From: Methylococcaceae bacterium
GTDB taxonomy: Bacteria > Pseudomonadota > Gammaproteobacteria > Methylococcales > Methylococcaceae
Reading direction: 5' to 3'
Length of the DNA stretch: 17,871 nucleotides
Assembly: GCA_012026715.1 (NCBI GenBank)
Contig: VEPB01000438.1
Span: 1 to 17,871 of the forward strand
How positions within the stretch are numbered: position 1 is the stretch's first letter; each line of letters begins with the position of its first letter. Of this stretch, positions 1 to 6,943 are shown one piece after another. The notes below the pieces were generated by a model. It was not told where the DNA came from and searched no databases. It worked only from the letters and a program-made list of their open reading frames with translations. A program made the position numbers and the translations under genes.

Positions 1-354
1 CACGCCGATCCACACCCCCACCAGGCACAGCAGCACGCTCAGCAGGATGTTCAGCAAGGCTTTCCAGTGGCTGCCCTGTTCGAACAGCGCCAGGGTTTCG
101 ATGGCGAAGGTCGAGAAGGTGGTGTAAGCGCCCAGAAAACCCACCAGCAGGGCGGCGCGGTACTCGACCGCGGCCGGCAGACGCTGCAACAGCAGTTCGG
201 TCAGCAAGCCCATCAGCAAGCAGCCGGTGACGTTGACGAACAGGGTGCCGTGGGGAAAGCCGCGTCCCAGCCAGGCGTAAATACCATTCGCCACCCAGAA
301 CCTCAGCAGCGCCCCCAGGGCGCCGCCGCCAGCGATGGCGATGACCTGCGTCAC
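1..354 (-). CDS. crcB: Fluoride ion channel CrcB/Fluc (3' end cut by window)
   Basis: CrcB/Fluc proteins are small dimeric membrane channels that let fluoride leave the cytoplasm. The 118 visible residues cover nearly the whole protein (family length about 125), and only the last few codons lie beyond base 1. Family marks are the N-terminal glycine-rich GGGALGALLRF segment (residues 9-19), GTLFVNVTG (36-44, with conserved Asn41), and GFLGAYTTFSTF (72-83), the TTFSTF motif of the pore. Four hydrophobic segments fit the known topology. The start is GTG at 354. It lies 7 bases after the stop of the upstream lipoprotein gene, and no clear ribosome binding site is seen, so translational coupling is likely. 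No fluoride riboswitch precedes it, and transcription probably comes from the mtnA promoter. Identity is confident. Co-regulation with mtnA is inferred from spacing. Confidence 0.93.
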   Translation of the reverse strand, partial: MTQVIAIAGGGALGALLRFWVANGIYAWLGRGFPHGTLFVNVTGCLLMGLLTELLLQRLPAAVEYRAALLVGFLGAYTTFSTFAIETLALFEQGSHWKALLNILLSVLLCLVGVWIGV

Positions 355-361
355 CGGCGGT

Positions 362-856
362 TCAGCGGGAATTGCGCGAAGTCTTGAGCCGGATCTTGGG
401 CCGGTACCCTTGGCCGCTGCGCTCGATGCGCTTGAGCTGGAATTCTCCGCCCTGCTCGGTGAGATTGCGGTCCTCGCCGATGCGGGTATACCACCAGCGC
501 CCGCCGCCTTCCTTCAGATCCTGGCCGAGGTTGATCTCGAACCCGCCCTCGCGGTCGTTGGCGGGCTGTTCCCAACGCCCGCGCCACTGCCCACTGTCCA
601 GGCAGGTGGTGATGAAACGGCCATCCTTCCATTCGTAGTGGCCGTTGCCCTGCTCATCGAGCTTGAGGGTGTACATGTAGCCGTCCTCTTCATACAACCA
701 CGAGCCTTCCAGCGCACGGCTGGCGCGGGCATCGCCGCACGGCTGCCGGTGCGAGGCCCAGGTGTCGGGCACATTGGGCGGGCGCTTGGCCGGATTACAA
801 CCGGCGAACGCCAGGGCAACCATCAGAAAGCCTAAAAAGAGTGCAAGCCGGTTCAT
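362..856 (-). CDS. Small lipoprotein of unknown function
   Basis: This 164-residue protein begins with a typical lipoprotein signal peptide: MNR, a hydrophobic stretch, then AFAGC with the lipidated cysteine at position 20. The start is ATG at 856, preceded by a good GGAGGT ribosome binding site 4 bases upstream. The mature part is hydrophilic and rich in alternating aromatic and charged residues (GSWLYEEDGYMYTLKLDEQGNG, split around residues 51-72; later GQWRGRWEQ and GRWWYTRIGEDRN). This suggests a small beta-barrel of lipocalin-like type. Cys40 and Cys85 could form a disulfide. The C-terminus is basic. I do not recognise the family. It lies between mtnA (17 bases upstream) and crcB (7 bases downstream), so it is probably cotranscribed with them. 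The destination is likely periplasm-facing membrane; +2 is Asn, which does not suggest inner-membrane retention. Confidence 0.85.
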   Translation of the reverse strand: MNRLALFLGFLMVALAFAGCNPAKRPPNVPDTWASHRQPCGDARASRALEGSWLYEEDGYMYTLKLDEQGNGHYEWKDGRFITTCLDSGQWRGRWEQPANDREGGFEINLGQDLKEGGGRWWYTRIGEDRNLTEQGGEFQLKRIERSGQGYRPKIRLKTSRNSR

Positions 857-873
857 GGTTACCTCCTTGGGCT

Positions 874-1932
874 TCAGTGGCCGCCCAGAGCGGCCAAACC
901 GGTTACGGCAGGGTTGAGCACGACACCGCGCTCGGTGACGATCGCGTCGATGAGCTCGGCAGGGGTCACGTCGAAAACCGGATTCCATGCGCCGATGAGA
1001 TGGCCGTCGCCGAGAAAATAGTCGTTCAGCAGCTCCGCAGCGGCGCGTTCCTCGATTTCGATGTCGGCCCCTTTTGCCGTGTTCCAGTCGATGGTCGAAG
1101 TCGGCGCCGCCACCATGAAACGGACGCCGTGCTGGCGCGCGTTGACCGCCAGGGAATAGGTGCCGATCTTGTTGGCGGTGTCGCCGTTGGCCGCGATCCG
1201 GTCGGCGCCGACGATCACCCATTGCACCTGGCCGCTGCGCATCAGCCAGGCCGCCGCCGAGTCGGCGATCAGGGTCGCCGGGATGCCGTCCTGTTCCAGT
1301 TCCCAAACCGTGAGCCGGGAACCCTGCAGCCAGGGCCGGGTCTCGCCCGCATACACCCGTTCCAGCCCCTGCGTCCACGCCGTGCGGATGACCCCCAAGG
1401 CGGTCCCGTAGCCGCCGGTGGCCAGCGAACCAGTGTTGCAATGGGTCAGCACCCCGCGACTGCCGCGCAGCAGTTCCGCCCCCAGGCTACCCATGCGGCG
1501 GTTGGCCTCCACGTCGTCCCGATGAATCGCATGGGCCAGCGCCAGCAACCCGGGATAGGGATCGCCCTCGGCCGTGGCGATCGCCGCCTTCATCCGATCC
1601 AGCGCCCAGAACAGATTGACCGCGGTGGGGCGGGAAGCCGCCAATTCGCGCAGATCCTCCTCGATGGCCTGACGCCATCCGCCGGGGTCTTGCCGATAGC
1701 GTGCGCGGGCCGCCAGCACCACCCCGTAAGCCGCCGCGATACCGATGGCCGGCGCTCCGCGCACCCGCATGGTGGCGATGGCGCGGGCCACGCTGCTGGA
1801 GTCGGCGCAGTCGTCGTACGCGAAAACCGCCGGCAGCCGGCGCTGGTCCAGCACCCGCAGGCGGTCTTCCTGCCATTGCAGGGCGCGGACGGTATCGTGA
1901 TGGTGAGGCGCTGGGGCTGGATCGGCGGTCAT
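874..1932 (-). CDS. mtnA: S-methyl-5-thioribose-1-phosphate isomerase
   Basis: MtnA converts 5-methylthioribose-1-phosphate to 5-methylthioribulose-1-phosphate in the methionine salvage pathway, in the cytoplasm. The 352-residue length is normal for the family (about 350). Diagnostic motifs are RVRGAPAIGIAAAYG (56-70), THCNTGSLATGGYGTALG (163-180, with catalytic Cys165), and GADRIAANGDTANKIGTY (242-259, with catalytic Asp244). These fit MtnA and the related eIF2B-type fold; the cysteine-containing THCNTG distinguishes it from eIF2B regulatory subunits. The start at ATG 1932 has only a weak ribosome binding site, but a near-consensus promoter ends about 30 bases upstream, which argues against a longer N-terminus. 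The gene heads a three-gene unit with a lipoprotein and crcB. No other methionine salvage gene is in the window. MtnA homologues also serve 5-deoxyribose and fluoro-deoxyribose salvage, so the substrate is not fixed by sequence alone. Confidence 0.95.
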   Translation of the reverse strand: MTADPAPAPHHHDTVRALQWQEDRLRVLDQRRLPAVFAYDDCADSSSVARAIATMRVRGAPAIGIAAAYGVVLAARARYRQDPGGWRQAIEEDLRELAASRPTAVNLFWALDRMKAAIATAEGDPYPGLLALAHAIHRDDVEANRRMGSLGAELLRGSRGVLTHCNTGSLATGGYGTALGVIRTAWTQGLERVYAGETRPWLQGSRLTVWELEQDGIPATLIADSAAAWLMRSGQVQWVIVGADRIAANGDTANKIGTYSLAVNARQHGVRFMVAAPTSTIDWNTAKGADIEIEERAAAELLNDYFLGDGHLIGAWNPVFDVTPAELIDAIVTERGVVLNPAVTGLAALGGH

Positions 1933-1962
1933 GGGGATCTGGATGGATGGCGAAGCGGCGCC

Positions 1963-1991
1963 ATTGTAGTGGTCCGGCGACTGCGCTCCAA
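1963..1991 (-). promoter_or_regulatory. Putative sigma-70 promoter for mtnA
   Basis: On the minus strand a -10 element TACAAT (1963-1968, five of six consensus bases) is preceded by a 17-base spacer and TTGGAG (1986-1991, three of six). Transcription would start near 1956, giving a leader of about 24 bases before the mtnA ATG. It is the only recognisable promoter in the 173-base gap between rlmB and mtnA. Prediction by eye. Confidence 0.5.
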
Positions 1992-2105
1992 GGGTGTGCA
2001 GGGAAAAGCTTCTGGGTAATCCGGTTGTTGCCGAACGATTTAAGCGGGAATCGGCAGCCCGACCCGGAAACTTCCTAACCAAACCGGCAGGTCCGCCTTG
2101 CGGGG

Positions 2106-2861
2106 TTAACGCCCCGGCTTGGCGTGGGATCTCTGCCTGACCGCCTCGTAAAGCATCACGCCTGCCGCCACCGACAGGTTGAGGCTTTCGACCTGGCCTT
2201 TCATGGGAATCTTGATGAGGAAGTCGCAGGTGTCGCGGGTCAGGCGCCGCAGGCCCTTGCCTTCGGCGCCGATCACCAGGGCCAGCGAGAGAGTCAGGTC
2301 GGACTGGTAAAGGGACTGATCCGCCTCGCCGGCGGCACCGGCCACCCACACCCCGCGCTGCTTGAATCCCTCCAGGGTCCGGGCCAGGTTGGTGACGCGG
2401 TAGACCGGCATGGTCTCGGCGGCGCCGGAGGCCACCTTGGCGACGGTCGGGGTGATCCCCACCGCCTGGTCCTTGGTGAGCACGACGCCGTGGACACCCG
2501 CCGCATCGGCAGTGCGCAGACAGGCCCCCAGGTTATGGGGGTCCTGCACATGGTCCAGCACCAGGAACAGCGCCGGCTCGGACATTCCTTCCAGCGCCGC
2601 CCACAATTCGTTTTCCCCCAGCTCCCGCGGCAAGTTCACCTCCAGCACCACGCCCTGATGCTGCTGGCCCCCGGACAGCTGGTCCAATTCCTTGCGGCTG
2701 GCGCTGCGCACCGCCACACCGGCTTCCTGCAGCTGCCTCCTCAGCTCGTTGAGCCGAGCATCGCCCCGCTGGCTGTCGAGCCAAGCGGCGGTCACCTTGT
2801 CCGGGGTATGTTCCAGGGCACTCTTGGCGGCGTGCAGGCCGAAGACGCGGCGGCCGCTCAT
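2106..2861 (-). CDS. rlmB: 23S rRNA (guanosine-2251-2'-O)-methyltransferase
   Basis: RlmB methylates the ribose of G2251 in the peptidyl-transferase P-loop of 23S rRNA, using SAM. The 251-residue protein has the usual small N-terminal substrate-binding domain (about 1-95, starting GRRVFGLHAAKSAL) and a C-terminal SpoU trefoil-knot domain. The three SpoU motifs are present: DHVQDPHNLGACLRTADAAG (103-122, with Asn110 and Arg116), IGAEGKGL (197-204) and IPMKGQVESLNLSVAAGVMLYE (218-239). Length matches the family (E. coli 243). The start ATG at 2861 overlaps the stop of rnr in an ATGA arrangement, implying translational coupling. The same rnr-rlmB pair is conserved in Pseudomonas and E. coli. After the stop a small CGGGG/CCCCG stem (2100-2115, with the TAA in its loop) has no T-run and is not convincing as a terminator. 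Confidence 0.96.
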   Translation of the reverse strand: MSGRRVFGLHAAKSALEHTPDKVTAAWLDSQRGDARLNELRRQLQEAGVAVRSASRKELDQLSGGQQHQGVVLEVNLPRELGENELWAALEGMSEPALFLVLDHVQDPHNLGACLRTADAAGVHGVVLTKDQAVGITPTVAKVASGAAETMPVYRVTNLARTLEGFKQRGVWVAGAAGEADQSLYQSDLTLSLALVIGAEGKGLRRLTRDTCDFLIKIPMKGQVESLNLSVAAGVMLYEAVRQRSHAKPGR

Positions 2862-5116
2862 GCCTTCTTGTTGCGGGAGCGGCGCCGCTTGGCGCCGGTA
2901 CGCTTGGCTTCGCTGGGCCTGGGACCGCGCACCGGCTCGAAGTCGATCTTGCGCTCGTCCAGATCCACCCGCGCCACGATCACCTCGATGCTGTCGCCCA
3001 GCCGATAGGTGCGGCCGGTATTCTCGCCGCGCAAGCGGTGGCCGATGGGATCGTAGTGGAAATAGTCCTGGTCCAGGTTGGAGATATGCACCAACCCTTC
3101 GACGAACACGCCGGTCAGTTCCACGAAGATGCCGAAGGAGGTCACCGCCGAGATGATGCCGGTGAATTGCTCGCCCAGCTTGGACTGCATGTATTCGCAC
3201 TTGAGCCAGCTCACCACCTCGCGGGTCGCCTCGTCGGCACGGCGCTCGGTCGCGGAACAGTGCTCGCCCAGCAACACCATGTCGCCCTGGGAATAACCGA
3301 AGGCTTCCGGTGGCCGGCCTTCCAGAACGTAGTTGATGGCCCTGTGCACCAGCAGGTCCGGGTAGCGGCGGATGGGCGAGGTGAAGTGGGTGTAAGCTTC
3401 CAGCGCCAGTCCGAAATGGCCTTTTTTCTCCGGGCTGTAGACCGCCTGGGACAGGGAACGCAGTAGCACGGTCTGGATCAGGTGCTCATCGGGCCGCCCC
3501 TGAATCTGCTCCAGCAACGCCAGGAAATCGGTGGGCTTTGGCTCGTCGCCCCCGCCCAGGTGCAGCCCCAACTCCCGCAGGAAAGCCTTGAGGTCCGTCA
3601 GTTTCTCCTCGGAGGGGCCTTCGTGGTTGCGCAGCAAGTGGGGAATCCTGGCCTTGGCGAGAAACTTGGCAGCCGCCGTGTTGGCGGCCAGCATGCATTC
3701 CTCGATCAGCTTGTGGGCGTCGTTACGCACCACCGGGACGATGTTCTCGATCTTGCGGTCCTTGCCAAACTGGATCTTGGTTTCCTGGGTATCAAAATCC
3801 ATGGCCCCGCGCTGCTCGCGGGCGGTCCTGAGCACCTGGTACAGACTGTAAAGGTTGTCCAGATGGGGAACCACGTCCCGGTACTTCTTGCGCAAACCCT
3901 GGTCGCCGTCCACCAGCATCTTGGCAACCTCGGTGTAGGTCAGCCGGGCATGGGAGCGCATCACCGCCGGATAAAACTGGCTGCGGCTGATTTTGCCTTC
4001 GGCGCCGACCAGCATCTCGGCCACCATGCACAACCGGTCCTCGTGAGGATTGATGGAGCACAAACCGTTGGACAGAACCTCCGGCAGCATGGGGATCACC
4101 CGCTCGGGAAAATACACCGAGGTGCCGCGCTTTTGCGCCTCCCGGTCCAGGGCGGTGCCAGGCTTCACATAGCTGGACACGTCGGCGATGGCCACGAACA
4201 GCTTCCAGCCCTTGGGCGTGGGCTGGCAATACACCGCATCGTCGAAATCGCGGGCGTCCTCGCCATCGATGGTGACGAGGGGCAGCGAGCGCAAGTCCTT
4301 GCGGCCCTCCGCGGCGGATTCGGGAATCGTCTTGCCAAGCGGAGCAAGCTCAAGCTCCACGGCCTCCGGCCAGTCGCAGGGGAGATCGTGGGAACGGATC
4401 GCCACCTCGATCTCCATGCCGGGCGCCATGTGGTCTCCCAACACTTCGATGATGCGTCCCAGCGGCTCCCTGTTGCGGGTCGGCGGCTCGATGATTTCCG
4501 CCACCACGATCTGGCCCGGCGCTGCGCCGCCCAGATCCCCGTCGGCCACCAGAATCTGATGGGTGATGTACTTGCTGTCGGGCTCCACCATGGCGACGCC
4601 CCGCTCCACATGCAACCGCCCCACCAATCGCTGGATGTGACGCTCCAACACCTCGACCACCGCCGCCTCGCGGCGGCCGCGCCGGTCCAGCCCGCGCACG
4701 CTGACCACCGCGCGATCGTCGTGCATCAGCATGCGCATCTCCCGGGGCGACAGAAACAGATCGTCGCCGCCCTCGTCGGGTCTCAGAAAGCCGAACCCGT
4801 CGGGATGGCTGATGACCCGGCCGGCGATCAGGTCCTTATGGTTGACGAAGCAGTAGCGGTCACGGCGGTTGCGCAGCAGCTGGCCGTCCCGCTCCATGGC
4901 GTTGAGCCTGCGCCGCAAGGATTCCAGATCGACGTCGTCACGGAGATCGAGGTTGTCGGCCAATTCATCGAAACCGATGGGAGCCTGGGAGGCTTTCACC
5001 ACCTCCAGGATCAACTCGCGGCTCGGTATGGGCCGCTCGTATTTGGCCGCCTCGCGGGCAGCGTAGGGGTCTTGGCGCGGTAACTCTTTGCCCTTCCTTG
5101 TCGGAGGTGGGGTCAT
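2858..5116 (-). CDS. rnr: Ribonuclease R (3'-5' exoribonuclease)
   Basis: RNase R is a processive hydrolytic 3'-5' exoribonuclease that unwinds and degrades structured RNA, including rRNA, mRNA with stem-loops and tmRNA-tagged messages. The 752-residue protein shows an N-terminal winged-helix region (about 33-95), two cold-shock domains (about 97-270), the RNB catalytic domain, and a C-terminal S1 domain (LGEQFTGIISAVTSFGIFVE). The RNB signature TIDGEDARDFDDAV (282-295) carries the four metal-binding aspartates 284, 290, 292 and 293. The lysine-rich tail is short (KRTGAKRRRSRNKKA), making the protein shorter than the E. coli enzyme (813). The start at ATG 5116 has AGGA 10 bases upstream. It overlaps rlmB by 4 bases. 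A terminator-like hairpin lies 42 bases before the start, which may make expression conditional. Confidence 0.97.
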   Translation of the reverse strand: MTPPPTRKGKELPRQDPYAAREAAKYERPIPSRELILEVVKASQAPIGFDELADNLDLRDDVDLESLRRRLNAMERDGQLLRNRRDRYCFVNHKDLIAGRVISHPDGFGFLRPDEGGDDLFLSPREMRMLMHDDRAVVSVRGLDRRGRREAAVVEVLERHIQRLVGRLHVERGVAMVEPDSKYITHQILVADGDLGGAAPGQIVVAEIIEPPTRNREPLGRIIEVLGDHMAPGMEIEVAIRSHDLPCDWPEAVELELAPLGKTIPESAAEGRKDLRSLPLVTIDGEDARDFDDAVYCQPTPKGWKLFVAIADVSSYVKPGTALDREAQKRGTSVYFPERVIPMLPEVLSNGLCSINPHEDRLCMVAEMLVGAEGKISRSQFYPAVMRSHARLTYTEVAKMLVDGDQGLRKKYRDVVPHLDNLYSLYQVLRTAREQRGAMDFDTQETKIQFGKDRKIENIVPVVRNDAHKLIEECMLAANTAAAKFLAKARIPHLLRNHEGPSEEKLTDLKAFLRELGLHLGGGDEPKPTDFLALLEQIQGRPDEHLIQTVLLRSLSQAVYSPEKKGHFGLALEAYTHFTSPIRRYPDLLVHRAINYVLEGRPPEAFGYSQGDMVLLGEHCSATERRADEATREVVSWLKCEYMQSKLGEQFTGIISAVTSFGIFVELTGVFVEGLVHISNLDQDYFHYDPIGHRLRGENTGRTYRLGDSIEVIVARVDLDERKIDFEPVRGPRPSEAKRTGAKRRRSRNKKA

Positions 5117-5144
5117 GGGCGATGGGTCCTGTGGAAATCCGAAC

Positions 5145-5177
5145 TAAACAAACAAGAAGAGCCGCTCTTAGCGGCCC
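5145..5177 (-). promoter_or_regulatory. Terminator-like hairpin in the rnr leader
   Basis: On the minus strand GGGCCGCT, a three-base loop AAG, and AGCGGCTC form an 8-bp stem with one G-U pair (5159-5177). It is followed at once by the T-rich run TTCTTGTTTGTTTA (5145-5158). This has the form of a weak intrinsic terminator. No minus-strand gene lies upstream (only the antisense of the tRNA), so its natural target would be the rnr transcript itself. Attenuation or mRNA-stability control of rnr is inferred, not shown. Confidence 0.5.
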
Positions 5178-5196
5178 AAGATGGCTTCATTCCGCA

Positions 5197-5227
5197 ATGA
5201 TAAAGCAGTCTGGAGCAATGCGGTTAA
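5197..5227 (-). promoter_or_regulatory. Weak candidate promoter for rnr-rlmB
   Basis: TATCAT (5197-5202) on the minus strand has five of six -10 consensus bases. A TTAACC (5222-5227) lies upstream at a long 19-base spacing. If used, the hairpin at 5159-5177 would fall in the first 35 bases of the transcript. The spacing is poor, so this is only a candidate. Confidence 0.25.
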
Positions 5228-5286
5228 TTCATCTCAGCCCCGCGTCAGGGATATGGGTAAATGCAGCGTCCCCGGCCGCGGAGAGC

Positions 5287-5316
5287 TTGACAGGGCGAAC
5301 CATGGCCGAGCATAAT
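5287..5316 (+). promoter_or_regulatory. Strong sigma-70 promoter of tRNA-Leu
   Basis: A perfect -35 TTGACA (5287-5292), an 18-base spacer and -10 CATAAT (5311-5316, five of six) lie about 36 bases before the mature tRNA. The bases after the -10 are GCGCGC, a GC-rich discriminator of the kind found at stringently controlled stable-RNA promoters. The start would be near 5323, giving a short 5' leader for RNase P to remove. Confidence 0.75.
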
Positions 5317-5352
5317 GCGCGCTCTTCGCACTGGGGTCCATACCCAGCCGCC

Positions 5353-5437
5353 GCCGAGGTGGTGAAATTGGTAGACACGCATGTTTCAGGTACATGTGAG
5401 GCGACTCGTGGAGGTTCAAGTCCTCTCCTCGGCACCA
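5353..5437 (+). tRNA. tRNA-Leu (anticodon CAG)
   Basis: An 85-base class II tRNA with encoded CCA. The acceptor stem is GCCGAGG (5353-5359) with CCTCGGC (5427-5433), discriminator A at 5434, and CCA at 5435-5437. The anticodon stem CATGT/ACATG encloses loop TTCAGGT with anticodon CAG at 5387-5389, which reads CUG. The long variable arm (GAG, loop GCGA, CTC) and the D-loop AAATTGGTAGAC are typical of leucine tRNAs. The T arm is GGAGG-TTCAAGT-CCTCT. It lies between purA and rnr on the opposite strand, the same place as a tRNA-Leu in Pseudomonas. CUG is a heavily used leucine codon in the neighbouring genes. Confidence 0.97.
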
Positions 5438-5479
5438 CCATCTTTTCTCCTCTGATCCTATCTCGCCCCCTGGGGCAAC

Positions 5480-5505
5480 GGTTCGCGCCTTTGCGGACCT
5501 TGTTC
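5480..5505 (+). terminator. Possible terminator after tRNA-Leu
   Basis: GGTTCGC (5480-5486), a six-base loop, and GCGGACC (5493-5499) form a 7-bp stem with one G-U pair, followed by TTGTTC. The T-run is poor, so this is tentative. It is the best candidate in the 156-base gap between the tRNA and the convergent purA. No other feature is visible in that gap. Confidence 0.3.
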
Positions 5506-5593
5506 GACGCTCCTGTCTGCTTCAACTCCGACAACTCCATCGCAGCCCAGGCCGCACCGTTTGCGCGGCACCGCCCGGACCACCACACGCCGG

Positions 5594-6886
5594 TCACGCG
5601 AACGGATGCTTCAGAACTATGGTTTCGGCACGGTCAGGACCGGTAGACAAGATGTTCACCGGCACTTCCAGCAACTCCGCAATCCGCTCGATATAAGCTC
5701 GCGCATTGGCCGGCAGCGCGTCCAGACTGGAGACCCCCAGGGTGGATTCGGACCAGCCCGGCAGGTATTCGATCACCGGCTCGCAGGACTCATAGTGTTC
5801 CGCCGCCATGGGCACGTGTTGGATCAACTCGCCGCCGAGCCGGTAACCGGTACAGATGCCAATCCGGTCCAGGCCGTCGAGCACGTCGAGCTTGGTGAGG
5901 CACAACCCGGAGAGGCTGTTGAGTCGAGCCGACTTCGCCATGAGCACCGCGTCGAACCAGCCGCAGCGGCGCGCCCGGCCGGTGGTGGCGCCGAACTCCA
6001 CTCCCCTGGACGACAGATGCTTGCCGACCTCGTCGAACAGTTCGGTGGGGAAGGGCCCATTGCCGACCCGGGTGGAATAGACCTTGGTGATGCCCAGCAC
6101 GTAATCGAAGCCCAACAACCCCCGGCCGGTGCCGCTGGCGGCACCGCCAGCCGTGGTATTGGACGAGGTGACGAATGGATAGGTGCCGTGGTCGATGTCC
6201 AGCATGGCGCCTTGCGCGCCCTCGAACAAAATGTTCTTGTCTTCCCGGCAATAGCGGTGCAACAAGCCGGTAACGTCGTCGACCATGGGCAGGATCTGTT
6301 CTCCCAACCACAGGCTCTCGTCCAGGGTGGCGGCAAAATCCAGCGGCTCGGCGTGGTAATACCGGCTCAGCACGAAATTGTGATAGTCCAGCAGATCCTT
6401 GAGCCGCTCCCTAAAAGTTTGGGAATTGCGCAGATCACCGACCCGCAGGCCGCGCCGCGCCACCTTGTCTTCATAGGCCGGCCCGATACCCCTCCCGGTG
6501 GTACCGATAGCCTTTGCGCCGCGGGCGGCCTCGCGGGCCTGGTCCAGAGCCACGTGGATGGGCAGGATGAGTGCGCAGGATTCGCTGATGGTCAACCGGC
6601 TGCGCACCGGAACGCCGGCCTGCTCCAAAACTCCGATCTCTTCCATCAAGGCCTGCGGCGACAGCACCACCCCATTGCCGATCAGGCACTGGACCCCATC
6701 CCGCAGGATGCCGGAGGGGATCAGATGCAGCACGGTCTTGTGGCCGTCGATCACCAGGGTGTGGCCAGCATTGTGCCCCCCCTGGAACCGCACCACGGCA
6801 TCCGCCCGATCCGTCAGCAAGTCGACCACCTTGCCCTTGCCTTCGTCGCCCCTTTGGGTTCCGATTACGACGACATTTCTCGCCAT
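5594..6886 (-). CDS. purA: Adenylosuccinate synthetase
   Basis: PurA joins aspartate to IMP with GTP hydrolysis, the first committed step from IMP to AMP. The 430-residue length is normal. Family motifs: GDEGKGKVVDLL (13-24, with catalytic Asp14 and the nucleotide-binding glycine loop), GGHNAGHT (36-43, with catalytic His42), GTTGRGIGPAYEDK, FEGAQGAMLDIDHGTYP, TSSNTTAGG, STRVGNGPFPTEL, GATTGRARRCGW and the C-terminal ISTGPDRAET-type segment. One oddity is that the usual GTQWGDEGKGK reads GTQRGDEGKGK: codon AGG (Arg12) where Trp is nearly universal, one base from TGG. Start ATG 6886 matches homologues; only a weak GCGGAA precedes it. The gene lies 57 bases after hisZ, as in Pseudomonas. A weak TACTAT -10-like element in that gap might provide extra transcription. 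Confidence 0.97.
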   Translation of the reverse strand: MARNVVVIGTQRGDEGKGKVVDLLTDRADAVVRFQGGHNAGHTLVIDGHKTVLHLIPSGILRDGVQCLIGNGVVLSPQALMEEIGVLEQAGVPVRSRLTISESCALILPIHVALDQAREAARGAKAIGTTGRGIGPAYEDKVARRGLRVGDLRNSQTFRERLKDLLDYHNFVLSRYYHAEPLDFAATLDESLWLGEQILPMVDDVTGLLHRYCREDKNILFEGAQGAMLDIDHGTYPFVTSSNTTAGGAASGTGRGLLGFDYVLGITKVYSTRVGNGPFPTELFDEVGKHLSSRGVEFGATTGRARRCGWFDAVLMAKSARLNSLSGLCLTKLDVLDGLDRIGICTGYRLGGELIQHVPMAAEHYESCEPVIEYLPGWSESTLGVSSLDALPANARAYIERIAELLEVPVNILSTGPDRAETIVLKHPFA

Positions 6887-6943
6887 TCTGTGTTCCGCTA
6901 ACTGGTTAATTCTTTGGATAGTATTGAGTCACGTCGGCTGCAG

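Noticed and set aside
1933..2105. Possible fluoride riboswitch or other riboswitch upstream of mtnA/crcB
   Set aside because: The predicted mtnA leader is only about 24 bases, and no crcB-motif or SAM-riboswitch pattern was recognisable in the gap.
5098..5646. 182-codon plus-strand frame across the tRNA-Leu
   Set aside because: It spans the promoter, the tRNA and intergenic DNA. No protein-like composition or ribosome binding site.
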